64,000 bases of DNA. Source: Actinoplanes octamycinicus. Its GTDB lineage: Bacteria; Actinomycetota; Actinomycetes; Mycobacteriales; Micromonosporaceae. Position numbers and translations under genes: made by a program. Under the pieces are notes generated by a model. It saw nothing but the letters and a program-made list of their open reading frames with translations. It was not told the origin of the DNA and made no database searches. How positions within the stretch are numbered: the stretch's first letter is position 1; every line of letters starts with the position of its first letter. Positions 25,963-35,115 of this stretch are shown in pieces. The stretch spans positions 9,219,501-9,283,500 of the forward strand of contig NZ_JACHNB010000001.1 in assembly GCF_014205225.1 (NCBI RefSeq), written 5' to 3'.

Positions 25963-27172
25963 CCCGCGGGTGTTCCTGGCGCCCGGCCTGCTGCTCGTGC
26001 TGATCGCGGTCGGCGGCCGGTTCACCCTGGACCGGGCCGGGTTCACCGGGCTGGGCTGGGTCGACCTGCGGGTGGTCGGCCTGATCGTCGCGCTGGTCCT
26101 GCTGGTCGTGGACCTGAGCCGCCGGGCGCGAGCGACCACGAGCCGGGACGAGACCTGGCTGGTGGTCACCCTGCTCTTCTTCCTCTTCCAGATCGCCTCG
26201 GCGCTCTGGGCGCCGCCGGCCGCGCGGATCGGCGCGCAGGTGCTGGACCTGGTCCTGCTCGCCGCGCTGACGCTGGCCTTCTACTACTGGACGCTGGGCG
26301 ACCCGGACCGGGCCGTCCGGTTCACCTTCCAGCTGTTCTACCTCACCGCGATCGTCTTCGCGCTGGCCGCCATCTTCATCAACGGGCCCGGCGAGCAGGG
26401 CCGCTACTCCGCGTTCGGCGGCGGGCCGAACGTCTTCGTCCGGATCCAGCTGCTCGGCGTGATCAGTGCGATCGCCCTGGCCCTGCTGCACCGCCGGCTG
26501 CTGCCGCTGCTGGCCACGCCGCTGCTGGTGCTGGCCGCGCTGCTGTCCGGGTCGCGGGGCGCGCTGATGGCCGGCGGCGTGGTGGGCGGTTACGCGCTGT
26601 GGAAGATCCGCGGCCGGCTCAAGCCCGGCCCGGTGATCGCGGCCGGCGGGTTCCTGGTGGTGGCCGCGGTGGTCATCTGGTTCACCGCGCCGCCCGCGTT
26701 CACCTCGCTGTTCCAGGAGCGGTTCGTCGAGCAGACGGTCCAGGAGCAGTACCTGTCCAACCGCACCGACATCTGGGCGGCCGCGCTGAACCTGGGCTGG
26801 GAGCACCCGGTCGGCGGCGCCGGGCTGGACGGCTTCTACGGGCTGATCGGCATCAACCAGATGATCGAGTACCCGCACAACTACGTGCTCGCCGTGGTGG
26901 CGGAGGGCGGCGTGATCGGCATCAGCCTGCTCACCGGCGCGGTCATACTGTGGGCCAGGACCGTACGCGGTGGCGGCGCCCGTCCGCAGGTGACCGGGCT
27001 CGCCGTGTCGGCGGCCGTGTTCGTGGCGCTGAGCAGCCTGTTCTCCGGTGACTACTACGACGCCCGGCTCGCTTGGATCTTCGCCGCGATGGCCGCCGCG
27101 GCCGCGGTCGCGCAGGCCCGGACGGCGCCCGCCGCCGCGTCTGCCGGTGAGCGAGAGGCAGTACCACGATGA
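25955..27172 (+). CDS. Wzy-type polymerase / O-antigen ligase-like protein
   Basis: A 405-residue protein with about 11 membrane helices. The Wzy_C region is visible: LLSGSRGALMAGGVVGGY, then a large outside loop with NRTDIWAAALNLGWEHPVGGAG and MIEYPHNYVLAVVAEGGVIG, the conserved H-N-x2-L pattern of O-antigen ligases and polymerases. With the Wzz-like and Wzx-like neighbours it completes a Wzx/Wzy-dependent pathway. The ATG overlaps the flippase gene end, and its own stop overlaps the next start (ATGA, 27169-27172). Confidence 0.87.
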   Translation: MSDPRVFLAPGLLLVLIAVGGRFTLDRAGFTGLGWVDLRVVGLIVALVLLVVDLSRRARATTSRDETWLVVTLLFFLFQIASALWAPPAARIGAQVLDLVLLAALTLAFYYWTLGDPDRAVRFTFQLFYLTAIVFALAAIFINGPGEQGRYSAFGGGPNVFVRIQLLGVISAIALALLHRRLLPLLATPLLVLAALLSGSRGALMAGGVVGGYALWKIRGRLKPGPVIAAGGFLVVAAVVIWFTAPPAFTSLFQERFVEQTVQEQYLSNRTDIWAAALNLGWEHPVGGAGLDGFYGLIGINQMIEYPHNYVLAVVAEGGVIGISLLTGAVILWARTVRGGGARPQVTGLAVSAAVFVALSSLFSGDYYDARLAWIFAAMAAAAAVAQARTAPAAASAGEREAVPR

Positions 27173-28323
27173 CTTCTGCGAAGAGATACGGACGGCGGGC
27201 GGTGCTGCTGCTCGGCGTCGGCTCGGTGGTGGCGGTGACCGCGGCGAACAGCGCGGCCCGGCCCTGCAACGCGGAGCCCCTGCCGCCCCCGGAGCAGCCG
27301 GTGGCCGTACCCGAGGCGACGGTGAAGGTGAACCTGAAGCCGGTCAGTTACTGGCAGGGCGTGTTCGAACGCAGCTGGGACTACCAGGCCCGGACCGCGC
27401 AGCCGATGAGCCGGTCCCGGGACAGCCAGGACCACTACGACCTGTCGTACACGCTGGACGCGAACGTGGCGATGTTCCGGGCCACCGGCGCGCTGCGCTA
27501 CCTGGACCGGTCGCTGGCCTACGTCGACAACGTGGCCGCCTCGGCGGCGCCGTCCACCTCGCTGCCCGGCAGCAGCTTCCGGGACCGGTACCGCGGCTGG
27601 CCGTCGAGCAAGTCCGGTGAGGGCGGTGACGAGGTGCCGCTCTACGAGAGCTACTTCTGGCGGTACGCCACCCAGCTGCTGGTCGCCATGCGACAGAGCG
27701 CCGCGGTGTACGGCAACGCCGGCTACCGCGCCGTCTACGAGCGACTGCACACCTTCGCCGAGGTGGACGTCTTCGAGAAGTGGTACTCACGGGGCGCCGG
27801 CGAGACCATCTTCCGGGACCGCACCCACATGGCCGCGCACTGGGCGCTGATCGCGCTGAACCTCGGGCGGCTGGCCACCGACCCGGACCGCCGGGCCCGG
27901 TACAAGCAGGTGCACGACACGATCAGCGCGCAGCTGCGCAACCAGATGACCCGCAACCCGGCGGAGCCGACCGCGTACTTCTGGAGCGACGTGTGGGGCT
28001 CCACCCGCCGGCCCGGGCAGGACGTCGGGCACGGCAACGGGGTGATGGCCTACGTCGTCGAGGCGCACGACCACAGGCAGGGCTGGTCGACCGCCGACAT
28101 GGCGGCCTTCGGCGCCCTGCTCGGCAAGGTGATCTGGCCGCGCGGCACCACCTATCGGGAGTTCGTCGACGGGTCCGGCTCGGACAACGGCTGGATCGCC
28201 GACGGCTTCGTCAAGCTCGGCCGCTACGACGCGAACCTGCAGCACCGCCTGGACTCCTACCAGGTGGTGAACGACCAGTTCGCCGGGAACATGGCGCTCA
28301 ACGCAAAGATCCTGCGCGGGTGA
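27169..28323 (+). CDS. Exported helical-barrel protein, possible polysaccharide lyase or hydrolase
   Basis: A 384-residue protein with an N-terminal signal (RRAVLLLGVGSVVAVTAANSAA). The mature part contains paired helices with YTLDANVAMFRATGALRYLDR, YESYFWRYATQLLVAMR and THMAAHWALIALNLGRLA, the rhythm of an (alpha/alpha)6 toroid found in polysaccharide lyases, GH88-type hydrolases and glucuronyl epimerases. I cannot assign a family. Its place after the polymerase suggests it trims or remodels the exported polymer. Confidence 0.7.
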   Translation: MTSAKRYGRRAVLLLGVGSVVAVTAANSAARPCNAEPLPPPEQPVAVPEATVKVNLKPVSYWQGVFERSWDYQARTAQPMSRSRDSQDHYDLSYTLDANVAMFRATGALRYLDRSLAYVDNVAASAAPSTSLPGSSFRDRYRGWPSSKSGEGGDEVPLYESYFWRYATQLLVAMRQSAAVYGNAGYRAVYERLHTFAEVDVFEKWYSRGAGETIFRDRTHMAAHWALIALNLGRLATDPDRRARYKQVHDTISAQLRNQMTRNPAEPTAYFWSDVWGSTRRPGQDVGHGNGVMAYVVEAHDHRQGWSTADMAAFGALLGKVIWPRGTTYREFVDGSGSDNGWIADGFVKLGRYDANLQHRLDSYQVVNDQFAGNMALNAKILRG

Positions 28324-28333
28324 GGAGACATCT

Positions 28334-29356
28334 ATGACGGCATCGCTGCTGGACCCCGCGGCCCGGGAGTGGAAGGAGACGCTGCAGCACGTCGCCCACG
28401 ACATGTACCACGTGCCGGCCTACGTCGTCCTGGACGCCCGGCTGTACGGCGGCGCGCCGGCCGCGTTCCACTTCGAGCAGGGCGCGCGGCGGCTGCTGAT
28501 TCCGCTGATCGTCCGGGAGATACCCGGCTCGGAGCTGCGGGACGCGCTGTCGCCGTACGGATATCCGGGTCCGGTCAGCGATGCCGCGCCGCACGAGGCG
28601 GCCTTCTGGCGGGCGGCCTGCGCCGCCCTGGTCGAGACGCTGCGGGCGGCCCGGATCATCTCGATGTTCGTCCGGATGCACCCGTTGCTGAACCCGCCGT
28701 CGCCGGTGCTCGGCGAGGCCGGCGCGCTGGTCCGGCACGGCGAGACGGTGTCGATGGACCTGACCGTCAGCGCCGAGGAGATGTGGAGCCAGACCCGCGG
28801 CGACCACCGCAACCACATCAACCGGGCGCGGCGCGCCGGCACCCGGGTCGTCTTCGACGACTGGGGCCGGCTCGCCGAGTGGGTCGAGGTCTATCACGAC
28901 AACATGCGGCGGGTGGGCGCGGCCGACTACTACTTCTTCACGTACGACCACCTGGCCGCCCTGCACGACGCGGTCGGTGACCACATGCACCTCGCGGTCG
29001 CGCTGGAGGGCGACGAGGTGGTGGGCGGCAACACCTTCTTCGAGTACGACGGGATCGCCACCGGCTACGTCTCGTCCACCCGGCGGGCCCGCGGCCGGTA
29101 CGCCGACGAGTTGCTCTACGACTCGGTCCGGCGGTGGTGCAAGGAGCGCGGCGCCCGGGTCTTCCACCTGGGCGGCGGCAAGGGCGGCGCGAACGACTCG
29201 CTCTTCTCCTACAAGGCCGGGTTCTCGCCGAGCCGGCACCCGTTCCACACCTGGCGCGTGGTGACCGACCCGGGGGCGTACCGGGATCTGGTCCTGCAAC
29301 GGCGGCCCGGAGCCGATCCGGCGGACCTGTCCTCCACCTTCCCGTCCTACCGCTAG
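28334..29356 (+). CDS. FemAB-like acyltransferase, EPS copy 1
   Basis: A 340-residue double-GNAT protein of the peptidoglycan-bridge / lipid II:glycine transferase type (COG2348-like). Signatures: YHVPAYVVLDARLYGG, SPYGYPGPVSD, RGDHRNHINRARRAGTRVVF, GNTFFEYDG and FHLGGGKGGANDSLFSYKAGF. FemA/B/X enzymes move an amino acid from aminoacyl-tRNA; others use acyl-CoA, so the donor is open. It is about half identical to the gene at 30582, the two flanking a flavin hydroxylase. Starts 10 bp after the previous gene. Confidence 0.85.
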   Translation: MTASLLDPAAREWKETLQHVAHDMYHVPAYVVLDARLYGGAPAAFHFEQGARRLLIPLIVREIPGSELRDALSPYGYPGPVSDAAPHEAAFWRAACAALVETLRAARIISMFVRMHPLLNPPSPVLGEAGALVRHGETVSMDLTVSAEEMWSQTRGDHRNHINRARRAGTRVVFDDWGRLAEWVEVYHDNMRRVGAADYYFFTYDHLAALHDAVGDHMHLAVALEGDEVVGGNTFFEYDGIATGYVSSTRRARGRYADELLYDSVRRWCKERGARVFHLGGGKGGANDSLFSYKAGFSPSRHPFHTWRVVTDPGAYRDLVLQRRPGADPADLSSTFPSYR

Positions 29357-29365
29357 GAGCGCGCC

Positions 29366-30559
29366 ATGCGGATCACCTGCGTCGGCGGCGGACCCGCCGG
29401 ACTGTACTTCGCGGTGCTGGCGAAACTGGCCGACCCGAGCCGCGAGATCACCGTGCTGGAGCGCAACCCGGCCGGGGTCACCTACGGCTGGGGCGTGGTC
29501 TTCTGGGACGACCTGCTCGACGACCTGTTCCGGTACGACCCGGTCAGCGCCCGCCGGATCTGGGACGCCGCCTGCAAGTGGGACGAGTACGAGGTCCGGG
29601 TCACCGGCAAACCCGACTCCCACCTGGGCGGATACGGCTACAGCATGGGCCGGCACAAGCTCCTGGAGATCCTCGGCGAGCGCGCCCGCGAGCTGGGCGT
29701 CGAGGTGCGCTACTCCGACGAGCTGACCGACCCGGCCGCGCTGCCGCCGGCCGACCTGGTGGTGGCCTGCGACGGCGCCGGCAGCCGGATCCGCGACGAG
29801 CACGCGGGCCACTTCGGGGCGACCGTGGAGACCGGCCGCAACAAGTACATCTGGCTGGGCACCCCGCACGTGTTCCGCACCTTCCGGTTCGGATTCGAGC
29901 GGACCGAGGCCGGCTGGATCTGGTTCCACGCCTACCCGTTCAGCGACACGGCCAGCACGTTCATCGTGGAGTGCACCCCGGAGACGTGGACCGGGCTGGG
30001 CCTGGACGAGCTGGACTCGAAGGCCGGCAACGCCCGGCTGGAGGAGATCTTCGCGAAGCACCTGGACGGTCACCCGCTCGACGACGCCGGGCGCGGCTGG
30101 CTGAACTTCCGGCGGGTCACCGCGGAGCGCTGGGACCACGGGAACCTGGTGCTGATGGGCGACGCCGCGCACACCACGCACTTCGCCATCGGCTCCGGCA
30201 CCAAGCTGGCGATGCAGGACGCGATGGCGCTGGCGGACGCCATCGTCGGTCTGGCCGAAGAACCGTTGCCCGCCGCGCTGGAACAGTACGAGCACCGGCG
30301 CAAGGCCGCGCTCGCCCCGCTGCAACGGGCCGCGCTGGCCAGCAGCGAGTGGTTCGAGCGGATGCCGGAGTACGCCGAGCTGCCGGCCACCCGGTTCTCG
30401 TACGCCCTGTCGAACCGCCGGGAGGACTTCCCGGCATGGCGGTACCTGCTGCACGTATCGACCCAGAGCACTGTTCCGCGGACCATGCTGCGCTGGACAC
30501 TGAGTGCACGACGGTGGAACCGGGCCCGCCGCAGGCCGGTCACCGCGGCAGTCCCCTGA
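29366..30559 (+). CDS. FAD-dependent aromatic hydroxylase, salicylyl/anthraniloyl-CoA hydroxylase-like
   Basis: A 397-residue class A flavin monooxygenase. The FAD motif is MRITCVGGGPAGLYFAVLAK at the N-terminus; GYGYSMGRHKLLEIL, LVVACDGAGS (the DG motif) and LVLMGDAAHTTHFAIGSGTK (the GD motif) follow. This pattern, especially GRHKLLEIL and HTTHFAIGSGTKLAMQDA, belongs to the N-terminal half of salicylyl-CoA 5-hydroxylase and anthraniloyl-CoA monooxygenase. The substrate here is unknown; an aromatic CoA ester is the family precedent. Such an enzyme is out of place in an EPS operon. Confidence 0.85.
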   Translation: MRITCVGGGPAGLYFAVLAKLADPSREITVLERNPAGVTYGWGVVFWDDLLDDLFRYDPVSARRIWDAACKWDEYEVRVTGKPDSHLGGYGYSMGRHKLLEILGERARELGVEVRYSDELTDPAALPPADLVVACDGAGSRIRDEHAGHFGATVETGRNKYIWLGTPHVFRTFRFGFERTEAGWIWFHAYPFSDTASTFIVECTPETWTGLGLDELDSKAGNARLEEIFAKHLDGHPLDDAGRGWLNFRRVTAERWDHGNLVLMGDAAHTTHFAIGSGTKLAMQDAMALADAIVGLAEEPLPAALEQYEHRRKAALAPLQRAALASSEWFERMPEYAELPATRFSYALSNRREDFPAWRYLLHVSTQSTVPRTMLRWTLSARRWNRARRRPVTAAVP

Positions 30560-30581
30560 CGGACGAGGACGAGGAGTACCG

Positions 30582-31595
30582 ATGGCCGAAGGCGCGCTCC
30601 TGGAACCGGACGACACCGCGTGGGCCGAGGCGCTGGGCCGCACCCGGCACGACGTCTACCACCTGCCCGCCTACGCGCGGCTGGACGCTCAGCTGGCCGG
30701 CGGCACCGCGACCGCGTTCCGCTACGACGAGGCCGACCACGTCCTGCTGCTGCCGCTGATCCTGCGCCCGATCCCGGAGACCGGGCTGCACGACGCCGTG
30801 TCGCCGTACGGCTACCCCGGCCCGGTCAGCGACGTCTCGCCGGTCAACAGCGGGTTCTGGGCGCGGGCCGCCCGGGCCCTGGTCGCGCTGCTGAACACGC
30901 ACGGGGTGGTGACCGCCTTCGTCCGGCTGCATCCGCTGCTGCCGGCCCCGGAGGTGTCGCTGCGGCAGGCGGGCACCCTGGTCAACCACGGCCAGACCGT
31001 CTCCATCGACCTCACCGGCAGCGCCGACCAACTCTGGCAGGACACCCACCGCACGCATCGCAAGCAGATCAACCGGGCGAAGCGCGCCGAGGTGGAGATC
31101 GTCTTCGACGAGTGGGACACCTTCGACACCTGGATCGACACGTACCACGCGACCATGCAGCGGGTCGGCGCCCGGGACTTCTACTTCTTCGGTCACGAGC
31201 ACCTGCACCGGCTGCGCCGCGCGCTCGGCGGCCACCTGCACCTGGCCACCGCGGTCCGGCGGGGCGAGGTGCTCGGCGGGAACCTGTTCTTCGAGTACGA
31301 CCGGATGATGCACACCCACCTGCAGGCCACCCGGGACGGGGAGATCTTCTACGCCGACAAGCTGCTCTACCACGAGGTGCGGCTGTGGGGGCGGGAGCGC
31401 GGGAACCGGGTGGTGCACCTGGGCGGCGGGGTGGGCGGGGCGGGCGACTCGCTGTTCCGGTACAAGGCGGCGTTCGGCACCGGGCGGCAGGACTTCCACA
31501 CCTGGCGGCTGATCACCGACCCGGCCGCCTACGCCCGGCTGGCCGGCGAGCCGACCGCGGAGTCACTGGAGGGGCGTTTCCCGCCGTACCGGTAA
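30582..31595 (+). CDS. FemAB-like acyltransferase, EPS copy 2
   Basis: A 337-residue paralogue of the gene at 28334: YHLPAYARLDAQLAGG, SPYGYPGPVSDVSP, THRKQINRAKRAEVEIVF, GNLFFEYDR and VHLGGGVGGAGDSLFRYKAAF. ATG 30582 has GAGGAG 5 nt upstream; the open frame extends back to 30504 but without a site. Copies 1 and 2 agree best in the loop around SPYGYPGPVSD and in the C-terminal glycine-rich turn. It is the last recognisable EPS gene of the operon. Confidence 0.85.
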   Translation: MAEGALLEPDDTAWAEALGRTRHDVYHLPAYARLDAQLAGGTATAFRYDEADHVLLLPLILRPIPETGLHDAVSPYGYPGPVSDVSPVNSGFWARAARALVALLNTHGVVTAFVRLHPLLPAPEVSLRQAGTLVNHGQTVSIDLTGSADQLWQDTHRTHRKQINRAKRAEVEIVFDEWDTFDTWIDTYHATMQRVGARDFYFFGHEHLHRLRRALGGHLHLATAVRRGEVLGGNLFFEYDRMMHTHLQATRDGEIFYADKLLYHEVRLWGRERGNRVVHLGGGVGGAGDSLFRYKAAFGTGRQDFHTWRLITDPAAYARLAGEPTAESLEGRFPPYR

Positions 31596-31627
31596 ATGGA
31601 TCGGCTGGGAGCGCCCGGACGACCAGA

Positions 31628-34600
31628 ATGATCGGCATGCTGGCCGCCACCCGGGAACTGCTCGACACGCTCGATCCACTGCCGTACCACGTGCGGATGC
31701 GCCGCCTCGCCGCCTGGGCCCGCACCGCCGCGGACCGGGCCGAGGTCTGCGCCGACCTGCGCGCCGGCGACGGATACCAGCGGCATCTGGCCCTGGTCGC
31801 CGCGCTGGTCGCGCGGGACGCCGCGGCCATCGACGCGGCCCGCCAGGATCCGCTGCCCGGCCTGCGGTCGGTCGCCATCCAGGCCGCGTTGCGCGCCGGC
31901 CGCCTCGGGCCGCGGGTCGCCGAGCTGTCCGCTGCCGATCGCCGCCGCGTCTACCGTACGCTGCGCGCCCGCCCCCATCCGTCGACAGCGGACGCCCTGA
32001 TCCACGACATCCGCGCCTGCTTCGGCGACGCCGAGGCAGCTGCCCTCCTCCCCGGCTGCAGCGCTGCCACGGTCCGCGAGCTGCTCCCCGACCTGGCCCA
32101 CGCGACCCGGCTGGCCGCCGTGGTCCGCCGGCACCCCGCGGTGCTCGCCGAGTACGCCGCCGCGACCCTGGCCGCCGCCCCGCCGGAGGATCTGAGCCGG
32201 GAGTGGGCCCGGCTGGCCGGGGCGATCCTCACCCTGCCGCCCGGGACCGCCCTCGACCTGCTCGACCGGTACGCGCCGGACAACGCGCTGCCCGGCGACC
32301 TGCAGCGGTACGGGCCGCTCGCCGGGCACGACCCGCGCCGGCTGCTGCGGCTGCTGACCGCGCCCGGCCGGGCCGGCTGGCTGCGCCGGACCCGGCTGCC
32401 CCCGGTGGTGCTGCGCCGGCTCGCCACCCTGCCGGACGACGAGCTGGCGCCGCTGGCCCGGGGCGTGACCGGGCTGGCCCCGCTGCTCCGGGCGCTACCG
32501 CCGGCCCGGCGCGGCACGATCTACGACGCCGGGCTGGCCGAGCAGGACACCAGCCGGTTCGTGCCGGACTGGGCGGTGCTCGACCTGCTGCCGGCCGCGA
32601 TCCGGGTCCGGGAGGTGCGGCGGCTGCTCGCCCTCGACGAGGTCGCCCGGCAGGAGCAGCGGGTCCTCGACCTGAGCGGGTACCTGGACTGGCCGGAGGC
32701 GGCCGCGGCGCAGCAGACCGCGGTCCGGTCCGGGGACGCGGGTGAGCGGGCGCAGGCGTACGCCCGGCTGGTCGCGGCGGCCGGCCGGTCCCGGGACACC
32801 GCGGTGGTGGCCGAGGTGGTCACCCGGCTGACCCGGCTGCGCAACGAGCAGGACCCGGTCCGCTCGGTGGCGCTCACCGCCCTGGCCGGGGTGGCCCGGC
32901 TGCTCACCGCCGGCTGCGCCGCCGCGCTGACCACGATCACCACCGACGCGGTGGAGGCCCGGGACGCGTCCGCGGCGACCAGTTCCGCGCTGAGCCGGCT
33001 GGCCACCGAGACCCTGCAGCGCCACGTCGACGTGCCCGAGCTGCGCGAGTGGGCGCTGCTCACCATCGACCTGGTCAGCACCGCGTCGAAGGTGCCCACG
33101 CTGCGCCGCTTCGACCAGGTGCTGCGCCGCGGCCAGGAGACCATGGTGGTCGACCGGCTCCGCCCCTGGGTGCGCGCCAACCTGGACCGCGCCCGGTACG
33201 CCCCGCTCTTCGCGCTCACCGAGGCGCTCGGCAAGCGCGCCTGGCGGGTGCCGGAGCTGCAGGACATGCTGCGCGAGGCGGCCGGGCCGGGGACCAAGGC
33301 GTGGGTCGCGCGGGAGGCGATCGACCGGTGGCTGGAGGACCCGCGCGAGCGTGACCGGCGGGTGGCCGAGGTGCTCGCCGCCGACCCGTCCGCGGTGCTG
33401 CTCGACCCGGTGTGGCGGATCGTCGCCACCCGCCGGACCGACCTGGTCGACGAGGTGCTGGCCGGCCGGCCGGTCGGCCGGTTCGCCGACGCCCGGACCC
33501 GGGCGGTGCCCGGCTGGGTGCCGGACCCGCGGCGGTGGCTGCCCCGCCAGCTGGCCGCGCTGGTCGCGCTGCACGCCCCGATCATCGCCGACCCGCAGGC
33601 CCAGCTGTGGGAGCGGACCGGGTCGCTGCGGGCCGTCGCGCCGCTCGGCGAGACCGGGCGGGAGCTGGTGCTCCGCTACGTGGCCGCGCCGGAGGTGCAC
33701 CTGGCCGAGACGGCCCTGGCCGCTCTGGTCTGGACCGAGCGGCCGGATCTGGCGCTCCCGGTGCTGCTCCCGCACGCCGGCGACGACCGGGCCCGGGTGG
33801 CGATGTACGCCGCCGCCCGCGCCGCCAAGCACCTCCCGCCGGCCGCCCTCACCGGCCCGTTCGCCGCTCTGCTCGACACCCCCGCCGCTCCGGCCGTTCC
33901 CGGCGGCGACCCCACGGGCGGTCCCGCCACCACGGCCGTTCCCAGCAGCGACGCCACGGCCGGTCCCGCCACCACGGCCGTTCCCAGCAGCGACGCCACG
34001 GCCGGTCCCGCCACCACGGCCGTTCCCAGCAGCGACGCCACGGCCGTTTCCGGCGGCGGGGCGGCGGTCGTTTCCGGCGGCGGCTCGGCGGCGGTCAAGG
34101 TGACCAGCCGGAAGGAGGCCGTGCGGATCCTGGCCCGCTACGGGCCACCGGCCTCGATGGACCGGCTGCTCGCCGCCTACACCGCGCCGGACCAGCACCG
34201 CGACGTACGTGCGGCGATCGTCGGCGCGGCCCGGCAGCGGCTCGACGCCGAGGCGAGCTGGGCCGTCCTGGAGCGGGCGATCCACGCGAGCCGGGAGGAA
34301 CGCCGGGCCGTCCTGGACACGTATCCCCACTCGATCCCGGCCCGGCACCGCCCGCGCTACGCCGCGCTGATCGCCGCCGCGTGCCGGGCCGACGACCGGC
34401 AGATCCGCCAGGCCGCCTTCACCAAACTGCCGGACTGGGCGCGCTGGGCCGGCGACCTCACCGCACTCGTCGTCGACCGCCTCACCGACCTGGCCGAGCC
34501 GGTGACCAACATCCAGGTCGCCGCCCTGCTGCGGGCCACCGGTGGCGCCGCGCTGGACCCGGTGCTGCACCGCCTGGCGGCGCGGACCGAACCGCAACCC

Positions 34601-35089
34601 GAGCCGGGCGCCGACCTCCCGGCCCGCCGCCGGGTCGAGGTGCTGGCCCAGGGCGTGGCGACGCTCGGGCGGTCGCTGCCGCCGGCCGCCGATCGGAGTG
34701 CCCTGATCGCCGGGATGCACGCGCTGGCCGCCCGGCCCGGCTACCTCACGGTGGCCCTGTCCGCGCTGGTCAGTCTCGGTCACCTGGACAACCTGCTGGA
34801 GATCGCCGACCGGTGCGCGGGCCGACCGGTGATCGCCGCCCGGATCGCCGAACGGGTCGGCGCCCGGCTGCGCGAGGACCGCGACCCGCCGTCGCCCGCG
34901 GTCCTGCACGACCTGATCGAACGGCTGGCGTGGCGCGGCGACCTGGCCGCCGGGCTGTTCGCGGTCCAGCTGGTCCGGTTCGGCGCGGGCTACCGGTGGG
35001 CCGGCCGCTGGCGCGAGCTGCTGATGGCGCTGCGGTCACACCCCGACCCGGACGTCCGCGACGACGCCGTCACCGTCACGATGACCTGA
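31628..35089 (+). CDS. Very large alpha-helical repeat (HEAT-like) protein
   Basis: 1153 residues, almost wholly short amphipathic helices rich in Ala, Arg and Leu, with the spacing of HEAT-type repeats (for example RRLAAWARTAADRAEVCADL, VLLPHAGDDRARVAMYAAAR). No enzyme motif, signal peptide or membrane segment. Residues about 760-815 are a disordered insert containing three copies of a 14-residue unit (GPATTAVPSSDATA), encoded by a 42-bp tandem repeat. Such solenoids bind proteins; the partner is unknown. Start is ATG 31628 (31637 possible). The frame is open further left only as a shadow of the acyltransferase gene. Confidence 0.75.
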   Translation: MIGMLAATRELLDTLDPLPYHVRMRRLAAWARTAADRAEVCADLRAGDGYQRHLALVAALVARDAAAIDAARQDPLPGLRSVAIQAALRAGRLGPRVAELSAADRRRVYRTLRARPHPSTADALIHDIRACFGDAEAAALLPGCSAATVRELLPDLAHATRLAAVVRRHPAVLAEYAAATLAAAPPEDLSREWARLAGAILTLPPGTALDLLDRYAPDNALPGDLQRYGPLAGHDPRRLLRLLTAPGRAGWLRRTRLPPVVLRRLATLPDDELAPLARGVTGLAPLLRALPPARRGTIYDAGLAEQDTSRFVPDWAVLDLLPAAIRVREVRRLLALDEVARQEQRVLDLSGYLDWPEAAAAQQTAVRSGDAGERAQAYARLVAAAGRSRDTAVVAEVVTRLTRLRNEQDPVRSVALTALAGVARLLTAGCAAALTTITTDAVEARDASAATSSALSRLATETLQRHVDVPELREWALLTIDLVSTASKVPTLRRFDQVLRRGQETMVVDRLRPWVRANLDRARYAPLFALTEALGKRAWRVPELQDMLREAAGPGTKAWVAREAIDRWLEDPRERDRRVAEVLAADPSAVLLDPVWRIVATRRTDLVDEVLAGRPVGRFADARTRAVPGWVPDPRRWLPRQLAALVALHAPIIADPQAQLWERTGSLRAVAPLGETGRELVLRYVAAPEVHLAETALAALVWTERPDLALPVLLPHAGDDRARVAMYAAARAAKHLPPAALTGPFAALLDTPAAPAVPGGDPTGGPATTAVPSSDATAGPATTAVPSSDATAGPATTAVPSSDATAVSGGGAAVVSGGGSAAVKVTSRKEAVRILARYGPPASMDRLLAAYTAPDQHRDVRAAIVGAARQRLDAEASWAVLERAIHASREERRAVLDTYPHSIPARHRPRYAALIAAACRADDRQIRQAAFTKLPDWARWAGDLTALVVDRLTDLAEPVTNIQVAALLRATGGAALDPVLHRLAARTEPQPEPGADLPARRRVEVLAQGVATLGRSLPPAADRSALIAGMHALAARPGYLTVALSALVSLGHLDNLLEIADRCAGRPVIAARIAERVGARLREDRDPPSPAVLHDLIERLAWRGDLAAGLFAVQLVRFGAGYRWAGRWRELLMALRSHPDPDVRDDAVTVTMT
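33920..34045 (+). repeat. 42-bp tandem repeat inside the HEAT-like gene
   Basis: Three units start at 33920, 33962 and 34004 and are nearly identical, encoding the 14-residue unit GPATTAVPSSDATA. Being a multiple of 3, copy-number changes keep the frame. Confidence 0.85.
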
Positions 35090-35115
35090 CCACTCACGCT
35101 CTCCGGCCGCCCCTC

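Noticed and set aside
30620..35089. A 1489-codon plus-strand frame as one giant protein
   Set aside because: The first 336 codons overlap the second FemAB-like gene out of frame and are Arg/Pro/Gly shadow sequence.
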